Numbered from the stretch's first letter, positions 33,718 to 46,139 are shown. The stretch is 64,000 nt of DNA from Xiphophorus maculatus (GCF_002775205.1 NC_036464.1:2262501-2326500); one strand, 5' to 3'. Translations and numbers: made by a program. Notes: generated by a model from the letters alone, not told the origin.

Positions 33718-35862
33718 TTGTTTTTAAGAATATGAGCTAAATTGAAAATAAGAAACTCATTTATTGGTTAAAAAGCCATAAAAATTAATTAAAACTAAAA
33801 CTGAAATTAGTTTTGTTCTCCAAACAATGTCTTTCTGACCAGCAGACAGAGAGTCATGGTCTTTGCTGCGATTCCTTTTCCTGAGCAAGAATGTGGTGAC
33901 AGTGGGAAGGAACAACTGCTTTTTAATGGGAGGAAATACACAACAGAACCAGAAATTCCAGGAATATCATGTATGACATAGAAAATATACGCAGCGATGA
34001 TGAGAGCAGTGACTGATTCATCTGAGACAAACGGCTCTGAGCCGATAGTGAAGCCGTTTTCACAACAAGATATTTATTTACTTTTCATTTGATTTGGTGG
34101 ATTTTCCCAGAAGGAGCCCAGCAGATTTAAAACCAGTTCAGTGATTTCTTAGTGTTTGTAGATCAAGTGTTAGTTAGTGATCTAGTGCTGCTGGCTGCCA
34201 GCTGGCCGATGAAGCTCTGAGGTGACTTTCCTGTCTCCTCATCGGGATGAAGAGTGTTTGTGTGCGTTAGCTGAATGGTGATGGTCCCGAGTCCTTGACG
34301 GCAAACAGAAGAGTCCACTTTCTGCCTCTGAGCATCGGCGGAGTGGCAGCTGCAATCAGCGCTGCTGCTCTGCTCTGATTACTGCAGTGATTAAAAGTGG
34401 GAGCCGTGACCTCCGCCGGGTCTGAGGGCCGCTTCCCGATCAGAGGCAGAACGGGTCGAACGCAGGATGAAGAGCTGCCTGTCGTTGAAAACTCCTCCAG
34501 CCGCAGATCATCACTCTGTAATCGTGCTACATGCTAGCTCAGCTGCTCTACAAACACACTCTTTACTCTCAACAGATTGCTGTGATGGTTTTTATGTTTG
34601 GTAACAAAAATCTCAAACATAATCTTTATATTCAAACATAATTTATAGATAAATATTGATATCAATTTATTAGTTATAACAGATGAAGAAATGCATAAGC
34701 ACAGACAATCAAGAACTTTATACCAAATTAAAAACCAAGTTAAAGACTAAATATGTTTACAACATCATGAAAAGAATATTATTTATACAATAATTCATTA
34801 AACACATAAATTGAGGCGAGAAGCTTGTTAGCCTGTTTCAAAACAAATTTTTTAAGAAAAATTTTTCATGTAAATGTTTTAATTTAAAACTTTTAAATGC
34901 CTTAAAAAATTAATTTCTGGAATTAATGAATTTCTGTCATTTCTCTGACCAGGTTTATTTCCTCACTTTAATTATCCCGATATAAAACACTTTTCACAAA
35001 AATAATAACTGCCGTTTCATGGTATGTCACAAAGTGCCAAATGAAAAGATTCTTCAAAAATATTTTCAATATTTTTAAAAAATTACCAAAATATTTTCAT
35101 CTGTATAATTTTATTATTGTATTTCTAAGTTTCAAGTTTTTTTCATGATTTTATTTTAAACGGTTTTAGTTTGTATTTTTGTGAGGATGAAGAAACGCTG
35201 CATCTCCTCAGGATCATCCTGGACCAATAAAGTGTTTATTGTTATTATTGAAATATGAATGAATGAAAATCTTAAAATATATCAACATCAAATGCATATA
35301 AACTGGTTTATCTTTCTGTTTTAGCCAAAATCTCAGCGAGTCTGCAGGGGAAACGTTAGTCTGCACCACGTAATCTTTACATGCAGTTTTGATTTATTGT
35401 TTAATAGCAATGATTCCTGTTCGGCTGCAGAAAAGTTCCTGCAGCTTTCTGAGACTAAAAGTCCCTAAGAAACAAAATAATATGAAGAATGTAATGAATG
35501 TGCTTCAGTCTTTACTGAAAATGATTCTTTTATTTCACTTAACACCAAAGAACAAAAGAAGATGGAGAATTAAAATTTTATAGCAACAAAACTAAAACAA
35601 AGAAGGAATGAAGTGAATCTGCAGCGGATCGGATCAGAAATGCTTCAGGCTGCATCAGCTTTCATCTCCAATGTGTCAAAGAAAAGAAAAATCTCATTAT
35701 GTCGTAAATATTCTAGCAGGAGGCTTGATGGCTGGAGTCACTGGAAACAGACGTGCAGTCAGAGATCAGAGGAAGTAAAGCTGCTCGGCTCACAGACTGA
35801 AAGTTCAGAGGAAAAATAAAAATGATTTTTCCTTTTTAAACATCCCGACCTGAACAGGCTGG
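33718..35862. other. Intergenic stretch
   Basis: AT-rich sequence without a gene. A diverged dispersed repeat sits at 33860-33960. The stretch 34190-34520 is GC-richer (for example GCAATCAGCGCTGCTGCTCT) and may be conserved noncoding DNA. 35160-35245 (GACCAATAAAGTGTTTATTG) looks like a retroelement tail. Confidence 0.4.
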
Positions 35863-35949
35863 TTTCATCCCAAAATCTGGTTTCATCCCAAAATCTGGTT
35901 TCATCCCAAAATCTGGTTTCATCCCAAAATCTGGTTTCATTCCAAAATA
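35863..35949. repeat. 18-bp tandem repeat, about five copies
   Basis: Unit TTTCATCCCAAAATCTGG. Four copies are identical; the last is degenerate (TTTCATTCCAAAATATAA). Confidence 0.95.
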
Positions 35950-37014
35950 TAATCCAACAGAATTTTTCGAGTTAATTGATTTTCTTTCATTGAAATTACT
36001 TGTTTTTGAGAACTTAATATAATTTTTATTCAGAGATTATCAGAATATTCTGGTATGAATCAGATGTGAAGCCTCAGCCTGCGGTAAAGCCCAGCTGGAG
36101 GTCACGGTGCGGCCGGAGGTCACGGTGCGGCGCCCTGAGAGCTTCGCTCCGTTTCAACTCAACACCGACTGAAGATGAAAGAACAACCAGAGACTTGCTG
36201 TAAAAACACTCAGACAACAAAACCGCCTTACAGACCTGAGCCTGTTCACTTCCATTCATCTATAAAACGTTCCAGGATTACATCTGATCGTGTTGAAAAT
36301 GAAGAGTCTGTTTTACTGAACAATTTATTATTCCTACTTTGTTTTATATTACTATTAAAGTAACTATTACTATTTCATGTTCTATCCTCTTAGCTTCATT
36401 TAACAGGAAAAAACAAGAAATAGTCTTACAGGTCAATTAGTAGTTTGTTAGGAAAAGGTCAAAATAAGTCCGATAAATTACACTAAGCTGTGATGTAGAA
36501 CAGCGAGAATAAGAAGAGAAACAAAAAATATAAAAGCGAAAATTCATTGATCAAAGCAAAGGTTGATTGACCAACCCATAGATAAAAAATGAAGGTTGAC
36601 TGAGGTCAATGCTAAGGTCACTGCTAAAGTTAGCTTCTATTAAGGAAAATAAACTGACTGAACATGTGAAGATCTGGACGCCTGATTTGTTCCTAATGAA
36701 GGATCTGAATTTATGTTCAAGAGTAAATTTTTCATTTAAAATCCTTAATGGAGATTTAGAAATTTCAAATAGATTTAGTTTATTTTGACATAGTGACAAA
36801 CAAAACAATCTGTGACAGAAAGCTAGCAACCAAAATGACACAACAGTTACTGATTGGTCGTTCATGTACACATCCCTGCACCCTCTAAGTGACCCTTTTT
36901 GTTCTCCTCGGGTTTCCATACTTCAGAGATGTCAGCTCGCCTGCGGCGGCCATCTTGGTTTACAGCTTTGAGTTCAGGTAAACTCTGAATATTAGGGTCA
37001 GACTAAGATTTCTG
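35950..37014. other. Intergenic stretch downstream of drd6
   Basis: No gene supported. The 122-aa minus frame at 36551-36919 has no recognisable domain. A doublet of GGAGGTCACGGTGCGGC sits at about 36100-36135. Confidence 0.4.
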
Positions 37015-37330
37015 TTTTTTATTAAGAGAATAAAATCATAATATTACAAGAATTCGCTCATATGGCAATAGAGTGTAAAATAGAGTGAGGGTAAAGTAGT
37101 AATTATATGAGAACTCCAACATAAAAAATTAAAAATGAGGAATGTTAAATATTTCATAGACACATTTTAACACATTAGCATGAAATTATTATCCAGTTTT
37201 ACATGATCGACCAAACAAGAAACAACCAGATGAACAGATTTGCTCACATCAGATCATAATCCAAGCTTTTTCTCATAAAATGACTTTTTCTCTGGTAAAA
37301 TTGTGTCTTTATCCTGCTAATTTTATGACT
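37015..37330. repeat. Low-complexity dispersed repeat; possible drd6 polyadenylation signal at its edge
   Basis: AATAAAATCATAATATTACA and, further on, TTTTATGACTATATTCTC belong to a fish repeat type built from degenerate TATTACGACTTTATTCTCGT-like phrases. A similar stretch lies at 44040-44360. Plus TTTATT at 37018-37023 is a minus-strand AATAAA about 500 bases past the drd6 stop and could end that transcript. Confidence 0.45.
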
Positions 37331-37520
37331 ATATTCTCCGTCACAGGAGGGACGACCGACATAAAGTTTGAAAATACTTTGTCATTTGCAATTTCTTCTG
37401 GAGAAAAGAAAATAAGAAAAGAATCTGTTAAAATCAGGAATCGGATCTGGTATGAAACAAATCAGAGTTTCTATTTTAAGCCCATCAATGCTACCCTGGA
37501 CCGATGAGTTCTGCCTGGTC

Positions 37521-38993
37521 CTATCCGTCCTGATGGACTTGTCCTGGTATGAAAACCTCGTTGTCCAGTTCTGCTGCTGACGTCATGGGTGTGATGGTTT
37601 CCAGAGAAATCTCCGCCTTGTCCTCCAGCTGGACGGCGGCCGGCAGCAGCAGCAGCCTGTCGCGGCTCGAAGAGCCGTTGGAAATGTTGGACTCCTCGTC
37701 GAACCGGGCGCTCATGTCCTCCAGGCGGTCGTCCAAGGTCATGCTCAGGTTGCGGGGCCGCTGCTGCGGCTGCGCGGGAACCAGCGCCTCCTTGTGGAAG
37801 GTGGTGTCGTGGTGGTAGGAGACGAGCTCGTTGCTGAAGTTCACAGCTTCCACCGCGTTGTTGGAGCAGATGCGGTTGCAGCCCAGGATGGTGGCGAAGG
37901 CCCGGCGGAAGTCCGCGTTGAAGGCGTAGATGACCGGGTTGAGGGAGGAGTTGGCCCAGCCGAACCAGACGAACACGGTGAAGGTGGTGTCGCTGACGCA
38001 GGGCGGGTCGCAGAACGGGACGGTGCAGTTCAGGACGAAGAACGGCAACCAGCAGAAGACGAAAACCCCCATGATGATCGACAGCGTCTTCAGGACTTTG
38101 GTTTCCTTCTTGAACGAAGACTTGAGCGACGCCTCGTCGGCGGCCCGGTGCTGCTGCTGGTTCCTGGTCCCGCCGTGTCCCTGGTTCTGAGCCTGCTCCG
38201 CCGCCCGCTCCAAAGACGCGATTCTGCGGATTTGGGTCTGAGCGATCCGGTAGATCCGGGTGTAAGTGGCGATCATGATCAGAACCGGGATGTAGAAGCT
38301 GATGAGGGACGAGGAGATGGCGTAGGTTTTGTTCAGGTTGGCCACGCAGCTCATGGAGGCCGAGGCGCTTCCGGTCAGGTTGGTGGAGTTTGTCCAGTTC
38401 CTGTCCAAGATGGCCGCCACTTCCGCCATCACCGCGCCGTCCTCCTCCAGAGCCCTGTGCCAGTTCATCTGCACCGGAATCAGGGAGATGAGGATGGACA
38501 GCGTCCACGCCACCCCGATCATCACGAACGCCACGCGGTGCGTCATTTTCCGCTCGTACTTGAAGGGGCTGGCGATGGCCCAGTATCGGTCCACGCTGAT
38601 GATGCACAGGTTGAGGATGGAGGCCGTGGAGCACATGATGTCGAAGGTGATCCACACGTCGCAGAAGCCTCCGAACAGCCAGCTGTCGGTCACCTCGGTC
38701 ACGGCCTCCCACGGCATCACCAGCACGGCCACGAACAGGTCGGACACGGCCAGCGAGATCACGAAGAAGTTGGTGACTTTGGACCGCAGGTGGCGGAACT
38801 TGATGACGGCGGCGCAGACCAGCGTGTTCCCGAGCAGCGTGGACACGATGAGCAGGAAGAGGATGCAGCCAATCAGGACGCGCAGTCCGTTCCCACTGAC
38901 GCCTTCCTCCTCTTCCTCCTCTTCCTCACCACCCATCCCGTCCAGTTCGGAGAGAACTTGGCTGAAATTACTCCACACCGTGTAGTTTTCCAT
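37521..38993 (-). CDS. drd6: D1-class dopamine receptor, D1C/D6 subtype
   Basis: A 490-aa, intronless Gs-coupled class A GPCR. Dopamine-binding residues are present: D118 (3.32) and the TM5 serines S228, S229 and S232. Also visible: sodium-site D85 (2.50), DRY at 135-137, CWLPFF at 314-319 (TM6), NPVIY at 352-356 (TM7), the disulfide pair C111-C216, and palmitoylation-type cysteines C372 and C376. The short third loop and long tail are typical of the D1 class. Subtype comes from MENYT at the N terminus, [15 protein letters not shown] and [20 protein letters not shown], then [12 protein letters not shown], which fit D1C better than D1 or D5. Extracellular sequons occur at N3 and N9, and at N199, N202 and N205 in the second loop, plus N221. 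The N-terminal tail has an eight-Glu run (23-30). The start is the first ATG, matching family length. D1C is absent from mammals. The teleost a/b copy is not resolved. Confidence 0.95.
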   Translation of the reverse strand: MENYTVWSNFSQVLSELDGMGGEEEEEEEEGVSGNGLRVLIGCILFLLIVSTLLGNTLVCAAVIKFRHLRSKVTNFFVISLAVSDLFVAVLVMPWEAVTEVTDSWLFGGFCDVWITFDIMCSTASILNLCIISVDRYWAIASPFKYERKMTHRVAFVMIGVAWTLSILISLIPVQMNWHRALEEDGAVMAEVAAILDRNWTNSTNLTGSASASMSCVANLNKTYAISSSLISFYIPVLIMIATYTRIYRIAQTQIRRIASLERAAEQAQNQGHGGTRNQQQHRAADEASLKSSFKKETKVLKTLSIIMGVFVFCWLPFFVLNCTVPFCDPPCVSDTTFTVFVWFGWANSSLNPVIYAFNADFRRAFATILGCNRICSNNAVEAVNFSNELVSYHHDTTFHKEALVPAQPQQRPRNLSMTLDDRLEDMSARFDEESNISNGSSSRDRLLLLPAAVQLEDKAEISLETITPMTSAAELDNEVFIPGQVHQDG

Positions 38994-39380
38994 TTAACCA
39001 GCAAAGAAAAGCAGATCTAAGAATTTAAACTCCTCTGAAACTCGCCTCTCTCCATCCTCTGAAATAAACCAGAAATTCTGCAGATTTCCTCCGTTTGTCT
39101 CCCAGAATCAGAGACAATTCGGTCCAAAGAAGCAGGAAAAACCTCAGAGGACAGAAACAAGTGACCGCTGCTGAGTCCGGAGGTTCGGGTTCGAGGGAAA
39201 CCGGTTGGTTCCGTGTTTGGTGGCAGACTGAGTCACAGTGGACTCACCTCCGCTCTGCGCTCTGTCCGCTGCAGGTAACAGTTTCCTGTCACCCAGCGGT
39301 TCCCGCTGCTGCAGCAGCTGCTGCAGCATCATCATCATCCTCCCCGTTCCTGTTCTGACGGCGCGCAGAGGAAACGGTTC
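38994..39380 (-). promoter_or_regulatory. GC-rich 5' flank of drd6
   Basis: The only GC-rich block upstream of the drd6 start, ending sharply at GACGGCGCGCAGAGG near 39365, where AT-rich DNA begins. It includes a (GCT/GCA)n tract (GCTGCAGCAGCTGCTGCAGC) and (ATC)n. No TATA box noted. Likely promoter and 5' untranslated region; a 5' intron cannot be excluded. Confidence 0.45.
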
Positions 39381-40126
39381 CGACAGGATTTTAATAAAAA
39401 CTATTCATTAGACAATTAAAACATTTCTATCTGTAGATTCTTTTCAGCTTGTTGCTTCAGCTTTGATTTTCCAATCACTTTTAGTAAAAGAAAATATTAA
39501 AACGAACCAAAAACAAAATGTAAAAAACGAGTCATTATTTTCTCTTAATATTTTAACTGATTTAAATAAAATTTTATTCAATTTGTTTTTATTTTATGTC
39601 AGGGTTTTAATACATTTATCTGATTTTATCTTAATTTTTATTTTGGTCATCCTGATTTTATTATTTACATTAATTTCTTTATTTTATTCCTCATTCTGTG
39701 TGTTGCAATAGATCAGAATTGATTTTATTTTCAAATTATTCATATTTCTATGTTGTTTAGAAAAGGCAGCTTATGAAAAAAACATTTTTCTTATCCCGGT
39801 TTTTCCTCTTTTCTGTTTTTGATGCACTGAAAATGAGATGCTCGTGGTTTTTCCTCAGATTAATCCTTCATGTTGATATTTTTGTTTGGTTTCTTTGGAT
39901 TTGCTGCTCATGCATGAAGGTTGCAGCTTTTTAACAGAATATATTATTGATCTCATTATTATCAGTAAAATCGTTTGTGCAGAAATTACATGAACTGATC
40001 CTCATCCTCCGGTCCACTGATTATTGATTTTTATATTTAATACAATGATTAACCTCTGTTCGTTTTGTCTTTTAAATATGTTATATTCTAAATATTAAAA
40101 AAGCAGGTGACTCTTTTCATTCTGCA
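39381..40126. other. AT-rich intergenic stretch
   Basis: No gene; open frames reflect T-rich composition. Confidence 0.45.
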
Positions 40127-40140
40127 GCGCCCTCTGCTGG
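40127..40140 (-). promoter_or_regulatory. Perfect CTCF core motif
   Basis: The minus-strand sequence CCAGCAGAGGGCGC matches CCASYAGRKGGCRS at all 14 positions. Reverse orientation, 1.1 kb upstream of drd6. Confidence 0.55.
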
Positions 40141-40624
40141 CTGAATTCAGTTAATTCCAGGAAAGTTTAGAAACGTTTTGCTTCTGGTTATAATCATGTT
40201 CATAAATTAATTTTATTCTGCATGGTTAATGTATTGAATCAGCTGTGAAGGTGTTTTGTGACATTTTGTAGAGTTAAACCTCAAAGGGACAGAATCATTT
40301 TTATAAATCAAATGATGATTGTTTATTATTTTAACAATAAGTTATTGGGTGAAAATATTAAATCACGAAAGAATTAATTCATTAAATTTCTCCAAATTAT
40401 TTTTATTTTTGAGGAATCTGTTCAGAGGGAAAGATTTCTATATTTCATAAATGAATAATAAAGTTAAAAATGAGTCAAGCTGTTCAATTTAATTTTTTTT
40501 GCTTTTCTTCAGCCAAATTCTGATAAATTTCTTTTAACTCCACATAAATTGAAGGCTGAACGTTAGCAGCAGAATTATTATTATACAAAATTGTTGCTTT
40601 TGTAAGCCGTGATGATAGATTTAT

Positions 40625-40638
40625 CCACAAGGTGGCGC
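40625..40638 (+). promoter_or_regulatory. CTCF-type motif, one mismatch
   Basis: CCACAAGGTGGCGC in forward orientation, 485 bases from the reverse-oriented site at 40127, so the two diverge. Confidence 0.45.
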
Positions 40639-40912
40639 CACTTTTCTTCTCGTACAGAGTTTTTATTGGTTGTTTTCAGGTCATTTTCTTTCTCGTTGGT
40701 CTGGGAGGAAATAAATCATCATAAAATAAAAGTATTTTAAATACAACAGTGTATTTATGTAAATCTGTTGTACCGTTTATGACTTTGGCTCCACGTTGTG
40801 GTGAAACTTGTTTTCAAAATGTTTAGGAAGGTTTTGGTTTAGAAACAGAATATTTTATTTAAGTTCATAAAAATGGTTTAATTTGACATTTTTGGGTTGT
40901 TTTGTTATCAAA

Positions 40913-40926
40913 GTTACCATGGTAAC
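40913..40926. promoter_or_regulatory. Palindromic RFX X-box-like site
   Basis: GTTACCATGGTAAC is a perfect 14-bp palindrome. It differs from the classic RFX X-box GTTGCCATGGCAAC only by symmetric A/T for G/C changes. It lies about 1.9 kb upstream of drd6. Confidence 0.5.
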
Positions 40927-43900
40927 CAGTTAGATTGTAAAATCCTTTACCAAAGTTTAGTTTTCTTTGTTTATTAGCAAACTGAAGATAAACTGTGAAT
41001 CTTCATATGATTCTATTAAACTAAAACACCTTCAGTAACTCCAGTCTTACCAGGAGTTTTCAGCTTCATACTTTGTTTGTAAGGTTTTAGAAACATTATG
41101 TTGTTTGTGTAGTTTGTAAGGATGTGAGCGTCGGAACCTGTTGGCTTGTCGTAACGTGTTGAAAATATTTCTGGAAACAAAAATGTAATGAATCGGTTTG
41201 TGATATTTTCCACGATGTGTCATCAGTTTTTGTCTTAGTTTTAAATCTCATGTCAGATATAACTCAGTCTCTGTTTTTGGAAATTATTCCAAATTTAAGG
41301 AGCAAATTTAAATGTGAATTTAGCATTGAACTTTCTCATAGTGTTATGCTATTTTGTTCTTGTTTTAACAGTTTCATTTATTTATTGCGTGAAAGACAAT
41401 AAGAAGAACAATATTGATTCATTTTTTTAGAAGAAGAATTCAGAGGAAAACAGCATCTCCATGTGAGCAGCTCTTTGCTTCAGGAGGAATGAAATGAACC
41501 AGTTCAGAAAGTGCAGTGAGACAGTGAACAGTTCATTCCTGCCTCGTCTGAACCTGCTGTTTCCTCTGCTGCTGTTTACAGCCTCTAATCTGCAGCGGCT
41601 GCTCCTGCTCACTGTTTTTACGTTTGCTCTTTGAACGCTCGCGTGTGTCGGAGCACACCTCGCTGCGAGGTTAAGGCAGAGTCATCTTTGACGCAAGCAG
41701 GTAGATTGAGCTGGACCGCCGCCCGTCTCCTCACCTGTAATTACACCTGGTGGCGGATCCGCCGGCAGTTCTGACGTTGAGGTGAAGAGTTGAAACCTTA
41801 ATCACTGTTTTGGTTGAGCTGTTGGGGCTGGGAGCTGCATGCTGTGTCTGCAGGACGACTTCTTGCCTGCAAACAGTTGTAAGTTGCAGCTCTTGTTGAT
41901 GCATGCTCTGATGCATTTGTGAAATCAGGCAAATGGCTGTGAAATGATGGAGAAGTGTGTCAGCCTGCTGCGTCCTGCAGGCCAACGGCAGTAAACAAAG
42001 CTCTGCGGTTTGGAGGGAGCGGCTCCGTCTTCCTGATCGCAGTAAACCTGGTTCAGTCTGTCTAAACTCCACCGCTTTGTGAAATGGATCGCAGGATTTA
42101 ACATGACGCCGTGACTCACAGGCCGACTGGGTTTAATGGTTTCCCCACTGACTGAACCAGTGGTTAAAATGCTCATTCCTAACATTCTGGCTTCAGTTCC
42201 AACCAGAACCAAACATTTCTTTCCATCTGACTTTAAAAACTATTTCATTTCATTCCTTTAAAGAATCTATCTATAAACGTCAGTGAAACAGAAACAGCAG
42301 AAAACTCGACTAAGGTTACGATCTCACAAAGTCTTGATGCTTAAATTCAGTTTTTTGCTGAAATCGTGTTTTTTTTTTTTGTTTTTTTTTTTTGGTGCGT
42401 CACCTTAACGCCTCGCGCTGCGTTTGGGTCAAATCCTGCTTGTCCAGTTAGTCCTTTGCCGGTGGAGTCGATCCTTCCTGCTCAGTGGAAGCCAGATTGA
42501 AATGACTGAAATGTTTCCAGTTCCTGTGCCCACATCACCACCCACCACCACCATGCCTGATAACTGCAGTGACATGTTTCTGCTGACTTTGGTGCTCTGC
42601 TTCCCTTCACGATTTCAACGAAACACTTTTTAAAACCTTTTCCTGACCTTTAACCTTTAATCAGCTAACTGAGGCCTGCAGGTGGAGCTCATCAGTTTTC
42701 CATCGTTTTTCTGATCTTCATGCTCTGACCTTCGTCTGAATGTTTTCATTGATCATTATTGGGAACATTCACGTCTGTCTGAGATGTTTTCCTCTAGTAA
42801 ATAATTGTTTATTCTTCAGAATGATGAATGTCAGGCTTTGTAAAACTTCCCTGACTGATGGGCAGAAATTAAAATCAAGTGGAGAGAAATCCTCAACATA
42901 AAGAGGCTTAACCTGAACTGCAGGAGTCTGAAGCAACAGAATCATTTATTTATTGTTGTTGTATGAATGTAATCAGATTGTTGTCAGACTCAGATTGCTG
43001 CAGCTGCTGAGCCAGTGGACCGTAGGTGAGTCTAAACATGGTGGTCCTTTCCGATTGACTCGGTTTGTATCTGGATTTAGAAACTTTCCCCCAAAACAAC
43101 ACGGGATTTCAACCTCCAACCCGCTGCTGCAGTCCTGTGTGAAAAACAAACGTCTGACGGTGAGAACGGGTCGGTTTGTTGTGGAGCTCACAGGAATCAC
43201 ACTTTACATCCTCTGTTTTGTAAATCTAAGAGTGAAGGTAAAGTCGACTTAATTACAGGGTTTTATTTTGAAGGATCTTGTTGAGTAAAAGACCAACTTG
43301 AGGCAGGTTGGTGTTTAAAGCGACTGACCAGCGGAGGAACGATCCTCAGAGCGTTTCTGCTTCCTTTACATCCTTTCTTCAGGGTTTGGAAGCTTTACTG
43401 GTTTTTATCTGGCGTGTTGGTCTGCGCCGGACTGGGAGATATTTTTAGCTGAGCTTTGGGATTTCAGGTTTTCCTCCTGAAGTCAGAGAGAGTGAAGGTT
43501 TTCCCTCTTTGTTCAGCTGATCCTCTTGAATCCTGATGATGTTCATCCGTAAATCCGCTCTCCTCAGTTTATCTCCCATCATTCCCTGAAACGTCAGCGA
43601 CCCACCAGAGCTGGATTTAAGGATAAACATTTTCAGTTTCACAGCTCAGAGAACAATGGCTGTATTGAGAATAAGATCTGAAGCTCCTTATTTCTGATCT
43701 AAAGCCTGATTCCCAATCCTGTGGTTTAAAATGGTTTTAGATGTTCAGATCCACTCTGGGTTTAGTTCTGTTCTGTGAAGACGTTTTATTATTTCCTGTT
43801 TTATATTCTATGGTCCCAATAAGCTCACGTTGTTTCTATCAAATTGTATTAGTTGTACTCATTTTATTGATTGTGTGAAAAAATTTGGCCTTAGTAGCTG

Positions 43901-44039
43901 AATTTAAAATATGGCTTTAAAATAAAATAAAGAAAATAATTTCACACTAGATCAAGTTTCCAATTTTAAGCATTTTTTGTTTAATTTTCAAGAAAAGAAA
44001 TTACAAATGTCAAACAATATTTTTAAAAGTGACTTTTAT
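40927..44039. other. Intergenic stretch
   Basis: No supported gene. Overlapping minus-strand frames at 41731-42212 have no domain. A poly-T tract sits at about 42370-42395. Confidence 0.4.
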
Positions 44040-44360
44040 TTCAATCATCAGTTTTGAGTTGTACAGCAGAGTAAATATGAGAATAAAGTCATAATATTAA
44101 CAGATCAAAAAGGCAATTTTACCATAAGAATGTCTTAAAATTACAAGAAAAAGTTGCTTAATGAGAAAAAAGCTTTTTTGTTATTTTCATGTTGGAGTTT
44201 TCATAAAATTATTACTTTATTCTCCTAAAATTAACACTTTATTCTGGTAACATTAAGACTTTATTCTGATATTATTTAGATTTTATTGCCATATGATTAT
44301 TCTTGTATTCCTTTGACTGTAATCTTTTAACATTATGACTTCATTCTTGGAAAAACAAAA
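44040..44360. repeat. Low-complexity dispersed repeat
   Basis: Degenerate runs of ATTATGACTTTATTCT-like phrases in both orientations (GAGAATAAAGTCATAATATT at the left, TTTATTCTCCTAAAATTAAC in the middle). Related to 37015-37330. Confidence 0.5.
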
Positions 44361-46139
44361 CTTAGCCTGAACTCGGTATATTTTGTTACAGAGTTGATAT
44401 GAATTCAAAGTCTAAATAAAGAGAAGCTGTAAAACAACGCTTCTCAAACAAGATGGCCGCCCTGGAGTACTGGCGTCAAGCGTTGGTGGGAAAAATGTAA
44501 CTCTTTAAATAATTAAATCTTCCACAAACCCAAAGTGTGATCAATCAATAGAATAGATTTTTCTCCAGCTCTACTTTAACCTGCAGGAGAAGAAGGAGGA
44601 TTAGAAACTGGCCATCGAGACGCGCTGCTGCTGACAGAAACACAAGAATCTAACAAATCATCACATCGGGTAAAAGATGAGCAGTTAGTTTGAAATTAAA
44701 CTCCACAGGAAGAAAAGATTCTCCATCCTTCCGATCCACATTAATAACTTTATTTTATAATCACAATGATTATAAAATAAAGTTTTATTTTATAAAACCA
44801 TCCCTGTTACAGAAAACCTCTGGTTCACTGAAGGTTTCCAGGTTCTGGAGCAGCTAAACGAGCCCACATCATCATCCCTCCACCACCGTGCTGGACAGGT
44901 GGAAGGAGGCCTTATGGCCTACTTCAACGCTTCCTAACAGTCTTTTTCTAACCTTTTCATGACCTTTAACCTTTAACCTGCCTGTAGGTTAAAGGCAGGC
45001 TAACCGACAGGCTCTTGATGTTTCTGGTTGTTTCTCTGAGCGTCCCGCTCTGAATCTGCTGAGACTCTGACATGTTTTCCTCTTGAGAATAATCTTCCTC
45101 TCTGCAGACTTCAGATGGTTTGGAGATGACCTTTGAACCCTTCCCAGGTTGATGGGCAGCAACAGTTGCTTCTCTGAGGTCAGTGCTGATATGTTTGATG
45201 CACCTGCATCAAGTTTTTCCACTTTAGCTCTATTTTTGTTTGATAGAAACTGACATTGTTGAGGTTAGATTTAAAGAATTGCAGGAATTAGCAGAAGAAA
45301 AAACGTTTTAAAGAAAGAAACACTCGTCTTTCTGAACTGTTTTTCTCTGCTGTCCTTTAGTGTAATTTTGAAGCTGCAGATCACAAAGCAGGACCGACAC
45401 CTGAACCCCTGACTGATTACAGCGTTCGGGCAGAAAGCCTTTTAGATGCGACTGTGAACCTCTGAGCACCTCACACATTCATAAATATTTACAGTGGGCG
45501 CAGACGGAAGCCATGTTGGGTCAGAGGAGGAGAGCAGAGATAAGCTCTGTTTAAAGAAGCAGGAAGATGAATCTGAAAACTGAAAGTATTCATAACCCTC
45601 CAGCATTCCTGCATTACTCTGCATTAATGTAAATGTGTTTCATTATGATTTAATAATGCAGTAATACAGAAAAGGGCACGTTAAAAAATAAAATCCTAAA
45701 AATCTCCTAAAGTTCCTGCAGAAGTTAATCTGAGTCCAGCTGCAGAGGTTCTGGTTCTGGCCTCTGAGGGTCTTTAGAGAACAGTCAGCATCATGAATAA
45801 ACAGCCAGATATTATGGGATGTTTTATATCAGCGACGTCCAAAATGTGGCCTGGGGGCCATTTGTGGCTCTTGAAATGATTTTGTTCGGCCCCAAAGTTA
45901 AGAAAGGTGAAAAATCTGATCAACAAAATGTAAAAACTCTCTGTTTTTCTTTTAATAAGGCGACACTCCAAACCCTATTTTATGTTTTGGATGTTTAATG
46001 ATTTACAGATTGCATAAAAAAAAATTAATTTTTGATAAAAAAAAACTAATAAAAAAAATTAAACAAAGTTATATTTGCATTCTTAATTTAATTAAGTTTG
46101 TGACCCGTTTTGCCAGTTTGACTTTGCCGGCTTCAGTGG
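44361..46139. other. Intergenic stretch
   Basis: No gene. Near 44755-44800 a short inverted AT repeat (TTATAATCACAATGATTATAA) can form a hairpin. 45790-45905 resembles a fish MITE (GTCCAAAATGTGGCCTGGGG) and shares AGCCAGATATTATGGGATG with 15844-15862. Confidence 0.4.

Noticed and set aside
37794-39020. Long plus-strand frame opposite drd6 (408 codons) and a 413-codon frame on the minus strand
   Set aside because: Shadows of the GC-rich receptor gene; composition follows the real frame and no domains are present.
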